A DNA stretch of 64,000 nucleotides from Cytophagaceae bacterium (GTDB lineage: Bacteria; Bacteroidota; Bacteroidia; Cytophagales; Spirosomataceae), in NCBI GenBank assembly GCA_005791165.1, contig SXXW01000005.1, positions 1 to 64,000 of the forward strand, written 5' to 3'. Each line of letters opens with the position of its first letter. Within the stretch, counting starts at the first letter, position 1. Position numbers and translations under genes: made by a program. This document shows, piece by piece, positions 27,416 to 36,370 of this stretch. The notes under the pieces were generated by a model. The model saw only the letters and a list, made by a program, of their open reading frames with translations. It was not told the DNA's origin and made no database searches.

Positions 27416-28807
27416 TTAAAATAGCGCTTTAAAAATATCGTTCCCAAATGTATAAGCCATTAAAGCCAACAAAATGATCATGCCAACTTGCTGAGCCCTT
27501 TCCAATACTTTATCTGATGCCGGCTTTCCCGTAATCATTTCATAAATCAAGAAAACAGCATGCCCACCATCTAAAGCAGGTATTGGCAAAATATTCATGA
27601 ATGCCAAGGCCATAGAAAGCAGACCTGTCAACATCCAAAACCTTGTCCAGTCCCAAACCCCTCCAAACATTTGTGCAATGCCGATAGGTCCACTCAGTGC
27701 TTTTGATGCAGAGACATCTCCAGAAGCTATTTTTTTAAATCCTCTTACATTGTCCGTGATTACGGAAAATGCTCTTGAAGTTCCTATTCCGGTAGCCTCT
27801 AAAATGCCATAATCCTGGTGGGACACTTTAATTAACAAATCTGGGAAAAACCCGATTTGACCACTTTGAGTTACCGTCATCTGAAGCGTATCAGCTATTC
27901 CATTTCGTAAAATACCTAAACGAATAGGTTTTCCTGCCTCTATTTTAAGTGCTTCTTTAACTTCATGGTAGTATGTGATCGGTTTACTGTTGATCGACGT
28001 GATGTAATCCCCCGATTTTAAACCCGCAGATAATGCAGGCAACATCTCCTCTGATTTTTTACCTAATAATTTATCAAAAGCAGATGGCGGATTTGGACTA
28101 GTCACTTCGGCAACTTTAAATTTTGCCATAGGCTTAATAAAACCAGCTTTTTTATCACTTAATTTTTCGATGAAATTGGATGGAATTTTGATTTCTAACG
28201 TTTGATCCCCTCTTTGTACGGTGTAGGAAGAATTATCGCCTAACAATACATCTGAAGATCTTAAATCTGTCAACGAATGATAATCCGCACCATTCACTTT
28301 TATGATTCTATCTCCCGTTTTTAAACCAATTTGTTGGGCCAATTCCAACGCAACAATTCCATTTTTGTTTAATTCAGCTTTTGAAATAAAGTTATTTCCA
28401 TTTGAATAAGTTAGGCAAACAAAAATGACAATTCCCGTAATGATGTTCACAATGACTCCACCCAACATGACGATAAGTCGTTGGTAAGCGGGCTTAGCTC
28501 TAAATTCCCATGGCTCAGGTTCCTTGGCTAAAGTAGCCGCATCTTGTGTTTCGTCGATCATCCCCGCGATAGAAACATAGCCTCCAAGAGGGAACCAACC
28601 TAACCCATATTCGGTATCGCCAATTTTTTTCTTAAAAAGAGCAAAATTTAATAGAGAAGGAATTGGGAATAAAAAATCAAAAAATAAATAAAATTTTTCT
28701 ACCCGCATTTTAAACCATTTGGCAGTAATATAATGACCAAACTCATGCAATGTTACTAGTATCGACAGCCCTAAAATCAACTGTCCCGCCATGATCAAAC
28801 CTTCCAT
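27416..28807 (-). CDS. rseP: site-2 zinc metalloprotease RseP
   Basis: RseP is an intramembrane protease that cuts anti-sigma factors and other single-span proteins after a first periplasmic cut. The 463-residue protein has the zinc motif H-E-F-G-H (residues 21-25) in the first helix, two PDZ-like regions in the periplasmic middle part, and the third zinc ligand in A-L-D-G-G-H near residue 415. Four membrane segments are expected. It begins one base after the stop of dxr, and a second in-frame ATG lies at codon 6. Adjacency of dxr and rseP is widespread in bacteria. Confidence 0.95.
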   Translation of the reverse strand: MEGLIMAGQLILGLSILVTLHEFGHYITAKWFKMRVEKFYLFFDFLFPIPSLLNFALFKKKIGDTEYGLGWFPLGGYVSIAGMIDETQDAATLAKEPEPWEFRAKPAYQRLIVMLGGVIVNIITGIVIFVCLTYSNGNNFISKAELNKNGIVALELAQQIGLKTGDRIIKVNGADYHSLTDLRSSDVLLGDNSSYTVQRGDQTLEIKIPSNFIEKLSDKKAGFIKPMAKFKVAEVTSPNPPSAFDKLLGKKSEEMLPALSAGLKSGDYITSINSKPITYYHEVKEALKIEAGKPIRLGILRNGIADTLQMTVTQSGQIGFFPDLLIKVSHQDYGILEATGIGTSRAFSVITDNVRGFKKIASGDVSASKALSGPIGIAQMFGGVWDWTRFWMLTGLLSMALAFMNILPIPALDGGHAVFLIYEMITGKPASDKVLERAQQVGMIILLALMAYTFGNDIFKALF

Positions 28808-28808
28808 A

Positions 28809-29975
28809 TTATTTCTTATTGTTTATTTCTACCCAATTTTGGGCCATTTTTCTTGTTAATAAATCTGTTTCAATATAATCTTCTAATGTAGGATGCGCTA
28901 AAAAAGTTCCATGTACCATGCAATGTTCCAATAAATCCGACATCTGCACAAATCCTATTTCTTCTTTTAAAAATGCGCCAACGGCTATTTCGTTAGCCGC
29001 ATTTAATATACAGGCCATATTCCCCCCCTGATCTAACGCTTTAAAAGCAAATCCTAAATTTCGAAAAGTATCCACATCCGCCTGTTCAAAAGTCAGGGAA
29101 GGGTATTGTCGAAAATCGAATCTTGGAAAATCCGATTTGATTCGATTGGGATATCCTAAAGCAAATTGGATAGGCAATTTCATATCAGGTAAACCTAGTT
29201 GGGCCTTAATCGATCCATCTTCAAATTGAACCAACGAGTGAACGATCGATTGAGGATGAACAACGACTTCTATTTGAGATGCCTCCACATCAAAAAGCCA
29301 TGCGGCTTCAATGACCTCTAAGCCTTTATTCATTAAACTAGCTGAATCTATGGTAATTTTAGCTCCCATGGTCCAATTAGGGTGTTTTAATGCTTGCGCA
29401 CGAGTTACGTTCGCTAATTGGTCTTTCGTGAATCCTCTAAAAGGTCCCCCTGAAGCAGTTAAAATTATTTTTTCAATGGGATTATGTGACTCCCCCATCA
29501 AGCATTGAAAAATCGCAGAATGTTCTGAGTCAACAGGTAAAATGGGAACTCCCATTTTTTTGGCAAGAGGCATAATGAGTCCACCAGCCACAACCAAAGT
29601 TTCCTTATTTGCCAAGGCAATGGGTTTACCAGCTTGTATCGCTTTTACGGTGGGTAACAAACCTGCATAACCGACTAATGCCGTCAAAACAATATCCACT
29701 GAATTCAATGTAACTACCTCCTCTAAACTTTTTGCTCCTGCATGAACAACGATATTTAAACCCGATAACGCATTTTTTACCAATTCATATTTTGATTCAT
29801 CGCCAATAACGACATGAGAAGGTTTATATTGAATGGCTTGTGATATAAGTAACTCGGCCTGATTCATAGCTGTCAATACCTCCACCTTAAAAATAGCAGG
29901 ATGCTGATCAATGACTTCTAAAGCTTGAGTTCCAATCGATCCTGTGGATCCCAAAATGGCGATTCTTTTTACCAT
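28809..29975 (-). CDS. dxr: 1-deoxy-D-xylulose 5-phosphate reductoisomerase
   Basis: Dxr makes 2-C-methyl-D-erythritol 4-phosphate, the committed step of the non-mevalonate isoprenoid pathway. From the ATG at 29975 the protein is 388 residues with the NADPH loop G-S-T-G-S-I-G at 9-15 and the metal/substrate segment V-D-S-E-H-S-A-I-F-Q. An in-frame extension of 49 codons upstream (to 30122) lies inside the rhomboid gene and is not part of the protein. The start overlaps the end of the rhomboid gene by 7 bases. ispH, the last enzyme of the same pathway, lies at 59.7 kb in this window. Confidence 0.97.
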   Translation of the reverse strand: MVKRIAILGSTGSIGTQALEVIDQHPAIFKVEVLTAMNQAELLISQAIQYKPSHVVIGDESKYELVKNALSGLNIVVHAGAKSLEEVVTLNSVDIVLTALVGYAGLLPTVKAIQAGKPIALANKETLVVAGGLIMPLAKKMGVPILPVDSEHSAIFQCLMGESHNPIEKIILTASGGPFRGFTKDQLANVTRAQALKHPNWTMGAKITIDSASLMNKGLEVIEAAWLFDVEASQIEVVVHPQSIVHSLVQFEDGSIKAQLGLPDMKLPIQFALGYPNRIKSDFPRFDFRQYPSLTFEQADVDTFRNLGFAFKALDQGGNMACILNAANEIAVGAFLKEEIGFVQMSDLLEHCMVHGTFLAHPTLEDYIETDLLTRKMAQNWVEINNKK

Positions 29976-30598
29976 ATCATCGCTTTGATTTGTTCTATAA
30001 ATGTTATCCAAACCTTCGGATAGGTAAGCGAGACAAACAAAATTCCAAATAATCCCCCGTATAAATGCGCGGAATGATTGACATAATCTTTTCCCCTTCG
30101 ATCCATTTCGATCGAATACCAAGTAAATAAACCGGCATAGATGATCCCTGGAATTCCTAATAGTCCAAACAAGTAAATTTTTTCAGTGGGAAAAAACATG
30201 ATTCCGGCAAAAATTACGGCAGAAACTGCGCCAGAGGCTCCTAATGAATTGAAATAAGCATTATTTTTTTGCTTGAAATAGGTAGGCAAATCAGCCACTA
30301 CTATTCCCAAGAGATAAAACAAAACAAACATTTGAGGCCCCATACCCGGAAAAATAACTGAGAATATGTATTCCAATTGGGTTCCAAAAAAATAAAATGA
30401 AAACAAGTTGAAAAACAAATGAGTAAAATCTGCGTGAATAAATCCGGATGAGATGAAACGCCAATATTGTTTTTTACGATCAATCAGGTAAGGATTCATG
30501 GTCATTATTTCCATCCAATCAGGCTTTTGCCAAGCAGCCAATGAGACCAAAACGGTCACAGCCATAATCATTAAACTTACTGAAATCGTATCCCCCAT
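29969..30598 (-). CDS. rhomboid-family intramembrane serine protease
   Basis: The 209-residue membrane protein has about six helices and the rhomboid catalytic set. An oxyanion histidine and asparagine lie in H-L-F-F-N-L-F (residues 60-66), the nucleophile Ser122 in G-A-S-G-A, and the base His178 in S-A-H-L-Y-G-G. Rhomboids cleave transmembrane substrates within the bilayer. Its substrate is unknown. Overlap with dxr by 7 bases puts it at the head of the dxr-rseP unit, so two intramembrane proteases are expressed together with an isoprenoid enzyme. Confidence 0.92.
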   Translation of the reverse strand: MGDTISVSLMIMAVTVLVSLAAWQKPDWMEIMTMNPYLIDRKKQYWRFISSGFIHADFTHLFFNLFSFYFFGTQLEYIFSVIFPGMGPQMFVLFYLLGIVVADLPTYFKQKNNAYFNSLGASGAVSAVIFAGIMFFPTEKIYLFGLLGIPGIIYAGLFTWYSIEMDRRGKDYVNHSAHLYGGLFGILFVSLTYPKVWITFIEQIKAMIW

Positions 30599-30604
30599 AA
30601 AAGA

Positions 30605-30624
30605 AAAAGCTTCTTGACGAAGCC
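30605..30624 (-). terminator. weak hairpin between prenyl synthase and rhomboid genes
   Basis: On the minus strand GCTTC and GAAGC pair around GTCAA and are followed by a T-rich run, in the 48 bases between the prenyl synthase stop and the rhomboid start. With five pairs it may only attenuate read-through. Confidence 0.35.
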
Positions 30625-30646
30625 ATTTAAACGCTATAAAATTACA

Positions 30647-31624
30647 TTAAACTTCCCTATCCACCAACCCGCTCATGAATTTCAATAGACCCGCCTTTTT
30701 TTCATCCGCAATATTCAAGGCCAACATCTGCACAAATGCCTCATCAAAATACTTTTGAACCAATGCTTCTGTTTCCTCTTTAACACCTAGACTGGTATAA
30801 ATTGCCGTCACAGACTTTATCTTTAACTCGGGATTCGGGTTATCCATGGATAACCATTTTGATAATTCTATTTTGTTTTCTCCCTCTGCTAGTTCCAATG
30901 CCCTGATTAATAAATAAGTCTTTTTATTAGCTAAAATATCCCCGCCAGGTTGCTTTCCAAATTTTTCTGGATCTCCGTAGACATCTAATAAGTCGTCCTT
31001 CAACTGAAACCCAAGCCCGATCAATTCACCAATTTTATACAATTGATCGGAAACCTGATTGGCTTGCTGAGCTAAAATAGCTCCCAATTGCATCGAAAGG
31101 CCTATCAAAACAGAAGTCTTCAATCGAATCATTTCTATGTACTCCTCTACTGAAACTTGTGAACGCGATTCAAAATTCATGTCCATTTGTTGGCCCTCAC
31201 AAACCTCCGCCGCCGTTTTATTGAATCTCTCCAAGGCAAATTGGAACTCCGATAAACTCAAATCCTTGATTTTATTCAAGTATTGATACGCATTAACCAA
31301 CATCACATCTCCAGATAGAATAGCAATGTTATCATTCCACTTTTCATGAACCGTTTGCTTACCTCTACGGAGCGGCGCCTTATCCATAATGTCATCATGC
31401 ATCAAAGTGAAATTGTGGAAAATTTCAAGACTCAAAGAAGGCGAAATGGCTTTTTGCCATTGATCCTTAAACAAGGAATAAGTTAACAAACAAAGCACTG
31501 GGCGGATTCTTTTCCCACCCAAACTCATTAAATAGTTAATAGGTTCATACAATTCTTTGGGGTTTTTCCCCATGTCTTGTTGTCCAATTTCAGCCTCAAG
31601 GGCATTTAAAAATTCTTTTGCCAT
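30647..31624 (-). CDS. polyprenyl (farnesyl/geranylgeranyl-type) diphosphate synthase
   Basis: The enzyme condenses isopentenyl diphosphate with an allylic diphosphate. The 325-residue protein has both aspartate-rich motifs: D-D-I-M-D (Asp77, 78, 81) followed by R-R-G-K, and D-D-L-L-D (Asp210, 211, 214). The G-K-R-I-R-P substrate site is at 37-42. Chain length cannot be read with certainty; C15-C20 products are plausible, and a longer chain for menaquinone is possible. It starts two bases after nuoD and probably shares its transcript. The weak hairpin GCTTC-GTCAA-GAAGC with T-run behind it may end or reduce transcription before the rhomboid gene. Confidence 0.93.
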   Translation of the reverse strand: MAKEFLNALEAEIGQQDMGKNPKELYEPINYLMSLGGKRIRPVLCLLTYSLFKDQWQKAISPSLSLEIFHNFTLMHDDIMDKAPLRRGKQTVHEKWNDNIAILSGDVMLVNAYQYLNKIKDLSLSEFQFALERFNKTAAEVCEGQQMDMNFESRSQVSVEEYIEMIRLKTSVLIGLSMQLGAILAQQANQVSDQLYKIGELIGLGFQLKDDLLDVYGDPEKFGKQPGGDILANKKTYLLIRALELAEGENKIELSKWLSMDNPNPELKIKSVTAIYTSLGVKEETEALVQKYFDEAFVQMLALNIADEKKAGLLKFMSGLVDREV

Positions 31625-31626
31625 AA

Positions 31627-32841
31627 TTATCTATCTACTTCTCCCATCACTAAATCCATAGATCCAATGATCGCAACTAAATCTGCTAAATATGCTCCTT
31701 TTGCCAACAAAGGAATAACGGAAAGGTGGTGAAATGAACAAGCCCGCACTTTCATTCGCTGAGGGATATCGGATTTCCCATCCGACCGAATGAAAAAGCC
31801 CAATTCTCCTTTTGGGTTTTCAGCTCTGACATATACATCCATCGCGGAAGGTCTTATTTTTTTGGGTACAAATTCTTGCGGATTAAAGTCTTTGGTTCGT
31901 TTACATTCGCCCGTCAACTGATCCAAACATTGCTCCACGATTTTGATGGATTCTAAACATTCCTGTATGCGAACATGGTTTCGATCCCAGCAATCTCCCG
32001 TTTGACCCATTTGCCCAGAACCTATTGGTATATCAAAATCAATCTCCGGGTAAATCGAATAGGCATCCACTTTTCGTAAATCATAAGCCAAGCCAGAACC
32101 ACGTAAAACAGGGCCCGTGCAACCATAGTTGATGGCCGTATCTAAAGGCAATACCCCCACATTTGCCGTTCTTTTGATGAAAATAGTATTCTCCTCGACC
32201 AATTTGATCACCTCAGAAATAGTATTTTTAACAACAGGGATGAATTCTTTTATCTTTTCTTCAAAACCGATGGGTAAATCATAAAATAATCCTCCGACCC
32301 AAACATAATTATAGAGCATTCGAGCGCCAGATAACCATTCCAATAAGCGCTGAATATGCTCTCGATCACGCATCAACCATAAAAAAGGAGTATAAGCTCC
32401 GATGTCCAAGCCATAGGTACCAATGGCCACAAAATGTGATGCTATGCGATTAAGTTCGGCGACTAAAACTCGAATATACTCGACTCTCTTCGGCATTTTT
32501 CCCATTAAATCCATCATCTTTTCCACCGCCATCACATATGCATGTTCAGAATTCATAGAAGCCATGTAATCAAGGCGATCTACATAGGGTATAATTTGAT
32601 TGAAAGGCAGAGATTCAGCATGTTTTTCAAAACACCTGTGTAAATATCCCAGATGTGGAATCACATCTTTTACCCATTCGCCATCGGAAATAACTTCCAA
32701 CCTAAGCACACCGTGTGTAGATGGATGCTGAGGGCCCAAAGAAATGAGCATTTCTTCCGACTTCAAATCATCTTCTTTATACCGATTGGGATCAGATAAA
32801 TTGAAGTTTTCTGGATGAAACTGGTATTGAGTGGAATTCAT
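31627..32841 (-). CDS. nuoD: NADH-quinone oxidoreductase subunit D
   Basis: NuoD (49-kDa subunit) forms the quinone-binding cavity of complex I with NuoB. The 404-residue protein has the family's L-G-P-Q-H-P-S-T-H-G-V-L-R (residues 31-43), the C-terminal segment F-H-H-L-S-V-I-P and the closing I-G-S-M-D-L-V-M-G-E-V-D-R. It is a stand-alone NuoD, not fused to NuoC. It is not next to any other nuo gene; nuoIJK is about 29 kb away. It heads a unit with the prenyl synthase. Confidence 0.97.
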   Translation of the reverse strand: MNSTQYQFHPENFNLSDPNRYKEDDLKSEEMLISLGPQHPSTHGVLRLEVISDGEWVKDVIPHLGYLHRCFEKHAESLPFNQIIPYVDRLDYMASMNSEHAYVMAVEKMMDLMGKMPKRVEYIRVLVAELNRIASHFVAIGTYGLDIGAYTPFLWLMRDREHIQRLLEWLSGARMLYNYVWVGGLFYDLPIGFEEKIKEFIPVVKNTISEVIKLVEENTIFIKRTANVGVLPLDTAINYGCTGPVLRGSGLAYDLRKVDAYSIYPEIDFDIPIGSGQMGQTGDCWDRNHVRIQECLESIKIVEQCLDQLTGECKRTKDFNPQEFVPKKIRPSAMDVYVRAENPKGELGFFIRSDGKSDIPQRMKVRACSFHHLSVIPLLAKGAYLADLVAIIGSMDLVMGEVDR

Positions 32842-32935
32842 TAAACAAAAATGCGGAAAGAATTGCTTAAAAAAAACTCGTTTTCATCTTTATTAATACA
32901 AATATCAAGTTGTTGAATATATTTTAGCAAAAGAG

Positions 32936-32966
32936 TTTGTTGAAAAAAATAATTCTTCTACCTTTG
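32936..32966 (+). promoter_or_regulatory. promoter of rpmG-DUF4295
   Basis: TTTG (32936-32939), exactly 19 bases, then TACCTTTG (32959-32966): a perfect Bacteroidota promoter. It lies 42 bases before rpmG. The leader contains a GAGGAG run, one of few Shine-Dalgarno-like stretches in the window. Confidence 0.78.
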
Positions 32967-33007
32967 CATTCCGTTTCGAGAGGAGACGTAAAAATGATTT
33001 ACAAAAT

Positions 33008-33190
33008 ATGGCAAAGAAAGGAAATCGCATTCAAGTAATTTTGGAATGCACTGAGCACAAAGAGTCTGGCGTACCAGGAATGTCTCGTTACATTACAACT
33101 AAGAATCGTAAAAACACGACGGCGCGAATTGAATTGAAAAAATACAATCCGGTATTGATGAAAGTTACTTTACATAAAGAAATTAAATAG
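33008..33190 (+). CDS. rpmG: 50S ribosomal protein L33
   Basis: The 60-residue L33 has the usual opening ([17 protein letters not shown]) and the Y-x-T-x-K-N-R-K-N-T segment. Of the zinc-binding cysteines of the C+ type only one is present, so it is a C- (zinc-independent) form. In many Bacteroidota rpmB precedes rpmG, but here the promoter sits directly before rpmG and no rpmB is present. The small DUF4295 gene follows 18 bases downstream. Confidence 0.96.
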   Translation: MAKKGNRIQVILECTEHKESGVPGMSRYITTKNRKNTTARIELKKYNPVLMKVTLHKEIK

Positions 33191-33208
33191 ATTTAATATT
33201 CAAGAATT

Positions 33209-33361
33209 ATGGCTAAGAAGGTAGTTGCAACACTAAAGAAAGAAGGAGGCGTTAAGTACGCTAAAATCATAAAGGCGGTTAAAAATCCAACCACAGGAGC
33301 ATATACATTCAGAGAAGAAATTGTTCTTCAAGATGAAGTAAATGCTGCGTTGAAAAACTAG
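33209..33361 (+). CDS. DUF4295 small basic protein
   Basis: This 50-residue gene encodes M-A-K-K-V-V-A-T-L-K-K followed by a conserved K-N-P-T-T-G-A-Y-T-F segment. It matches the DUF4295 family, a tiny basic protein found almost only in Bacteroidota between rpmG and ftsY. The charge and the position suggest that it binds ribosomes or RNA, but the role is unproven. It is followed by a terminator and then ftsY, the conserved order for this family. Confidence 0.9.
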   Translation: MAKKVVATLKKEGGVKYAKIIKAVKNPTTGAYTFREEIVLQDEVNAALKN

Positions 33362-33398
33362 TTTTTCAATTTATTGGATTTATTAATTAGGCTACATG

Positions 33399-33427
33399 AA
33401 AGTCCCTTTTTTCGAAGGGACTTTTTT
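33399..33427 (+). terminator. terminator of rpmG-DUF4295
   Basis: A 10-base-pair stem (33399-33408 with 33415-33424, loop TTTTCG) is followed by a T-run, 38 bases behind the DUF4295 stop. ftsY begins 35 bases later and so needs its own promoter or read-through. Confidence 0.85.
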
Positions 33428-33461
33428 ATTTTTCATTGATTTTTAATTTCTACAGATACTC

Positions 33462-34439
33462 ATGGGACTATTCGATTTTTTAAAAAAGAAGCCCGCTATT
33501 CAAGAGCAAGAGGAAATCATTGCATTGGACAAGGGACTAGAAAAGACAAAAACGGGTTTAATCACCAAGATGAGTCGTGCGGTTCTAGGAAAATCCAAAG
33601 TCGATGAAGAGGTGTTGGATGAGTTAGAGGAAGTATTGCTTTCCTCGGATGTGGGAGTAGCGACCACGTTAAAAATCATTGAACGAATTGAGCGGAGAAT
33701 TGAGCGGGATCGTTTCGTATCTACAGAAGAATTGGACCAAGTACTTCGAGAGGAAGTGGCCAGTTTATTAGAAGAAAATCAATCGACAGATTTAGAAAAT
33801 GCATTTGCAGAACCTAAACAAAAACCTTATGTGATTTTGGTGGTGGGGGTAAATGGCGTTGGAAAAACCACGACCATTGGGAAATTAGCATCTCAATTTC
33901 ACCATAATGGATTAAAAGTAGTTTTGGGGGCAGCCGATACCTTTAGGGCCGCAGCAGTAGACCAATTGAAATTATGGGGTGAGCGAGTAGGAATACCGGT
34001 CATTGATCATGGAATGAATACAGATCCGGCGGCAGTGGCATTTGATACGGTAAAACAGGCTGTTGAAATGAACGCGGACATTGTGATTATTGACACCGCT
34101 GGGCGTCTACATACGAAAGTCAATTTAATGACAGAGTTGGGTAAAATCAAGCGCGTAATTCAAAAATTCATCCCTGAGGCTCCGCATGAGGTAATGCTGG
34201 TGTTAGATGGGTCAACTGGCCAAAATGCATTTATTCAGGCACAAGAATTTACAAAGGTGACCGAAGTAACTTCCTTAGCTATTACCAAATTAGACGGAAC
34301 GGCAAAGGGTGGAGTGGTCATAGGTATCTCAGACCAATTCAAAATTCCAGTTAAATACATTGGAGTAGGTGAGAAGATATCAGATCTACAAGTCTTTAAC
34401 AAAACGGCTTTTGTTGAGTCTATTTTCGCCAAAAAATAA
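33462..34439 (+). CDS. ftsY: signal recognition particle receptor FtsY
   Basis: FtsY docks ribosome-SRP complexes at the membrane by GTP-dependent pairing with Ffh. The 325-residue protein has a short N-terminal part without the long acidic A domain of E. coli, an N domain helical bundle (about residues 25-105) and the G domain. The latter has G-V-N-G-V-G-K-T-T (129-137), D-T-A-G-R-L and T-K-L-D-G-T-A-K-G-G. Its TAA ends at 34439 and the convergent glnS stop begins at 34440, with no spacer and no terminator. Confidence 0.97.
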   Translation: MGLFDFLKKKPAIQEQEEIIALDKGLEKTKTGLITKMSRAVLGKSKVDEEVLDELEEVLLSSDVGVATTLKIIERIERRIERDRFVSTEELDQVLREEVASLLEENQSTDLENAFAEPKQKPYVILVVGVNGVGKTTTIGKLASQFHHNGLKVVLGAADTFRAAAVDQLKLWGERVGIPVIDHGMNTDPAAVAFDTVKQAVEMNADIVIIDTAGRLHTKVNLMTELGKIKRVIQKFIPEAPHEVMLVLDGSTGQNAFIQAQEFTKVTEVTSLAITKLDGTAKGGVVIGISDQFKIPVKYIGVGEKISDLQVFNKTAFVESIFAKK

Positions 34440-36110
34440 TTACTTACTTTGTTCCTTGGCCCAAGTATCCTTTAAGGTAACAGTTCGGTTGAATACAAGT
34501 TTTTCGGGGCTTGCATCTGGATCTAAGCAATAATATCCTTTTCTAATAAATTGGACCGCTTTGTTTACCGTGGCCGAACGTAAGCTTCGCTCCACATAAG
34601 CTTTTTCTGTAATCTGGACAGATTCAGGGTTAATGAATTTCATGAAATCATCGCCAAGCTCGGAGGCATCTTCTACAATAAGTAATCGATCAAAAGATCT
34701 GATTTCCGCTTCGACGGCGTGTGGAATTGAAACCCAATGGATCGTTCCTTTCACGTGAATTTCTGATGTATCTGAACCTGATTTGCTATTTGGGAAATGC
34801 GTTGCATATATTGTATTAACACTTCCCTCTTCATTTAAATCAAAAGATTCACATTTAATGATGTAAGCACCTTTTAATCGGACCATCAAATCGGGTCCTA
34901 ATCGGAAAAATTTCTTCGGTGGATCCAACATGAAATCCTCTCTTTCGATATATAGTTCTTTGGAGAAGGGCACTGATCGAGAGCCTGACTCAGGATCTTC
35001 AGGATTATTTTCAATCGCTAATTCCTCCACTTGACCCTCCGGATAATTCATAATTACCAGCTTTACAGGGTCTAAAACGGCCATTACTCGGTCCGCCGAT
35101 TTATTCAAATCTTCTCGGATACAAAATTCCAATAAACTTAAATCGATCAAATTATCTCGTTTGGCCACCCCAATTCGATCGCAAAAATTACGAATAGACG
35201 CTGCCGTAAATCCACGTCTTCTTAGTCCAGAAATAGTAGGCATGCGGGGATCATCCCAGCCATTGACAATTTTCTCATTGACCAACTGCAATAATTTGCG
35301 TTTACTCATCACCGTATGAGATAAGTTTAGTCGGGCAAATTCATATTGATGTGTTGGGAAAATGGTTAATTTATCAATAAACCAATCATATAGAGGTCTA
35401 TGCACATCAAATTCTAACGTACAAATGGAATGGGTAATTCCTTCAATCGAGTCACTTTGGCCATGTGCAAAATCGTACATAGGATAAATGCACCAGGTAT
35501 TTCCTGTTCGATGATGTGCTACATGTCGAATGCGGTACATTAATGGGTCCCGCATGTGCATGTTGGCATGCGCCATATCAATTTTAGCCCTTAAAACTTT
35601 AGCCCCGTCCGCATGAATTCCATCACGCATTTCTTTAAATAAAGCTAAATTTTCATCAACAGATCTATTTCTAAAGGGGCTTTCTGTTCCTGCGCTTGTA
35701 GGGGTTCCTTTTTGGGCAGCTATTTGTTCAGCAGTAGAATCGTCTACATATGCCAAAGATTTTTTGATCAGATCAACGGCGAATTGATATAATTGCTCAA
35801 AGTAGTTAGAGGCATAAAGTTCATTTTCCCAGGTGAAACCAAGCCAACTAACATCCTTTTTGATGGCTTCCACGTATTCTGTTTCTTCCGTAATCGGATT
35901 AGTATCATCAAACCTAAGATTAGTTTTACCACCAAACTTAAGAGCTAAGCCAAAATTCAAACAAATACTTTTAGCATGACCGATGTGCAAATAGCCATTC
36001 GGCTCAGGAGGGAAACGAGTAAAAATTCCTTGTGAATACTGGCCTGAAGCCAAATTTTGCTGAATTATTTCTTCTAAAAAGTTAAGCGATTTGGGTTTGG
36101 AATCCTCCAT
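34440..36110 (-). CDS. glnS: glutamine-tRNA ligase
   Basis: GlnRS charges tRNA-Gln directly. The 556-residue class I synthetase has H-I-G-H at residues 42-45 within P-P-E-P-N-G-Y-L-H-I-G-H, and the second ATP motif V-M-S-K-R. The two C-terminal anticodon-binding beta-barrels are complete. Its presence implies that Gln-tRNA can be made without the GatCAB amidation route. Single-gene unit; the stop touches the stop of ftsY. The 260 bases upstream are very A+T-rich, with no convincing promoter. Confidence 0.97.
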   Translation of the reverse strand: MEDSKPKSLNFLEEIIQQNLASGQYSQGIFTRFPPEPNGYLHIGHAKSICLNFGLALKFGGKTNLRFDDTNPITEETEYVEAIKKDVSWLGFTWENELYASNYFEQLYQFAVDLIKKSLAYVDDSTAEQIAAQKGTPTSAGTESPFRNRSVDENLALFKEMRDGIHADGAKVLRAKIDMAHANMHMRDPLMYRIRHVAHHRTGNTWCIYPMYDFAHGQSDSIEGITHSICTLEFDVHRPLYDWFIDKLTIFPTHQYEFARLNLSHTVMSKRKLLQLVNEKIVNGWDDPRMPTISGLRRRGFTAASIRNFCDRIGVAKRDNLIDLSLLEFCIREDLNKSADRVMAVLDPVKLVIMNYPEGQVEELAIENNPEDPESGSRSVPFSKELYIEREDFMLDPPKKFFRLGPDLMVRLKGAYIIKCESFDLNEEGSVNTIYATHFPNSKSGSDTSEIHVKGTIHWVSIPHAVEAEIRSFDRLLIVEDASELGDDFMKFINPESVQITEKAYVERSLRSATVNKAVQFIRKGYYCLDPDASPEKLVFNRTVTLKDTWAKEQSK

Positions 36111-36370
36111 TAGTAAATGTTTCTGGGCTTATTATAAAATTACAATCTTTTTGAAATTGCAAATTATTGAAATCAATTTTAAAATTACACATAAAAACAA
36201 CACAAAATGTAAGTGCAGAGCTTATATTAAGGTTATTTAAACAAACCGAAAAAAATAATACCTAAAAATAAATTTCTTATATAATTTGCAAAATAATTTT
36301 TAACTTGCCTACTGAAAAAATCGACTAACCATTTTTTTCATAAAATCTACACAATTATATCTTTAAGATA

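Noticed and set aside
29976-30122. 49-codon N-terminal extension of dxr
   Set aside because: The extension lies inside the rhomboid gene, and Dxr proteins begin at the V-K-R-I-A-I-L-G segment; the ATG at 29975 is the sensible start.
33361-33461. Missing rpmB or further small gene next to rpmG
   Set aside because: I looked for L28 upstream of rpmG and for another small frame before ftsY; only the promoter, DUF4295 and a terminator are there.
36111-36370. A+T-rich 260-base gap between glnS and the type IX secreted protein
   Set aside because: Several partial -7-like elements occur (TAATTTTA, TATCTTTA), but none has a fitting -33 element or position, and no RNA gene or repeat is evident.
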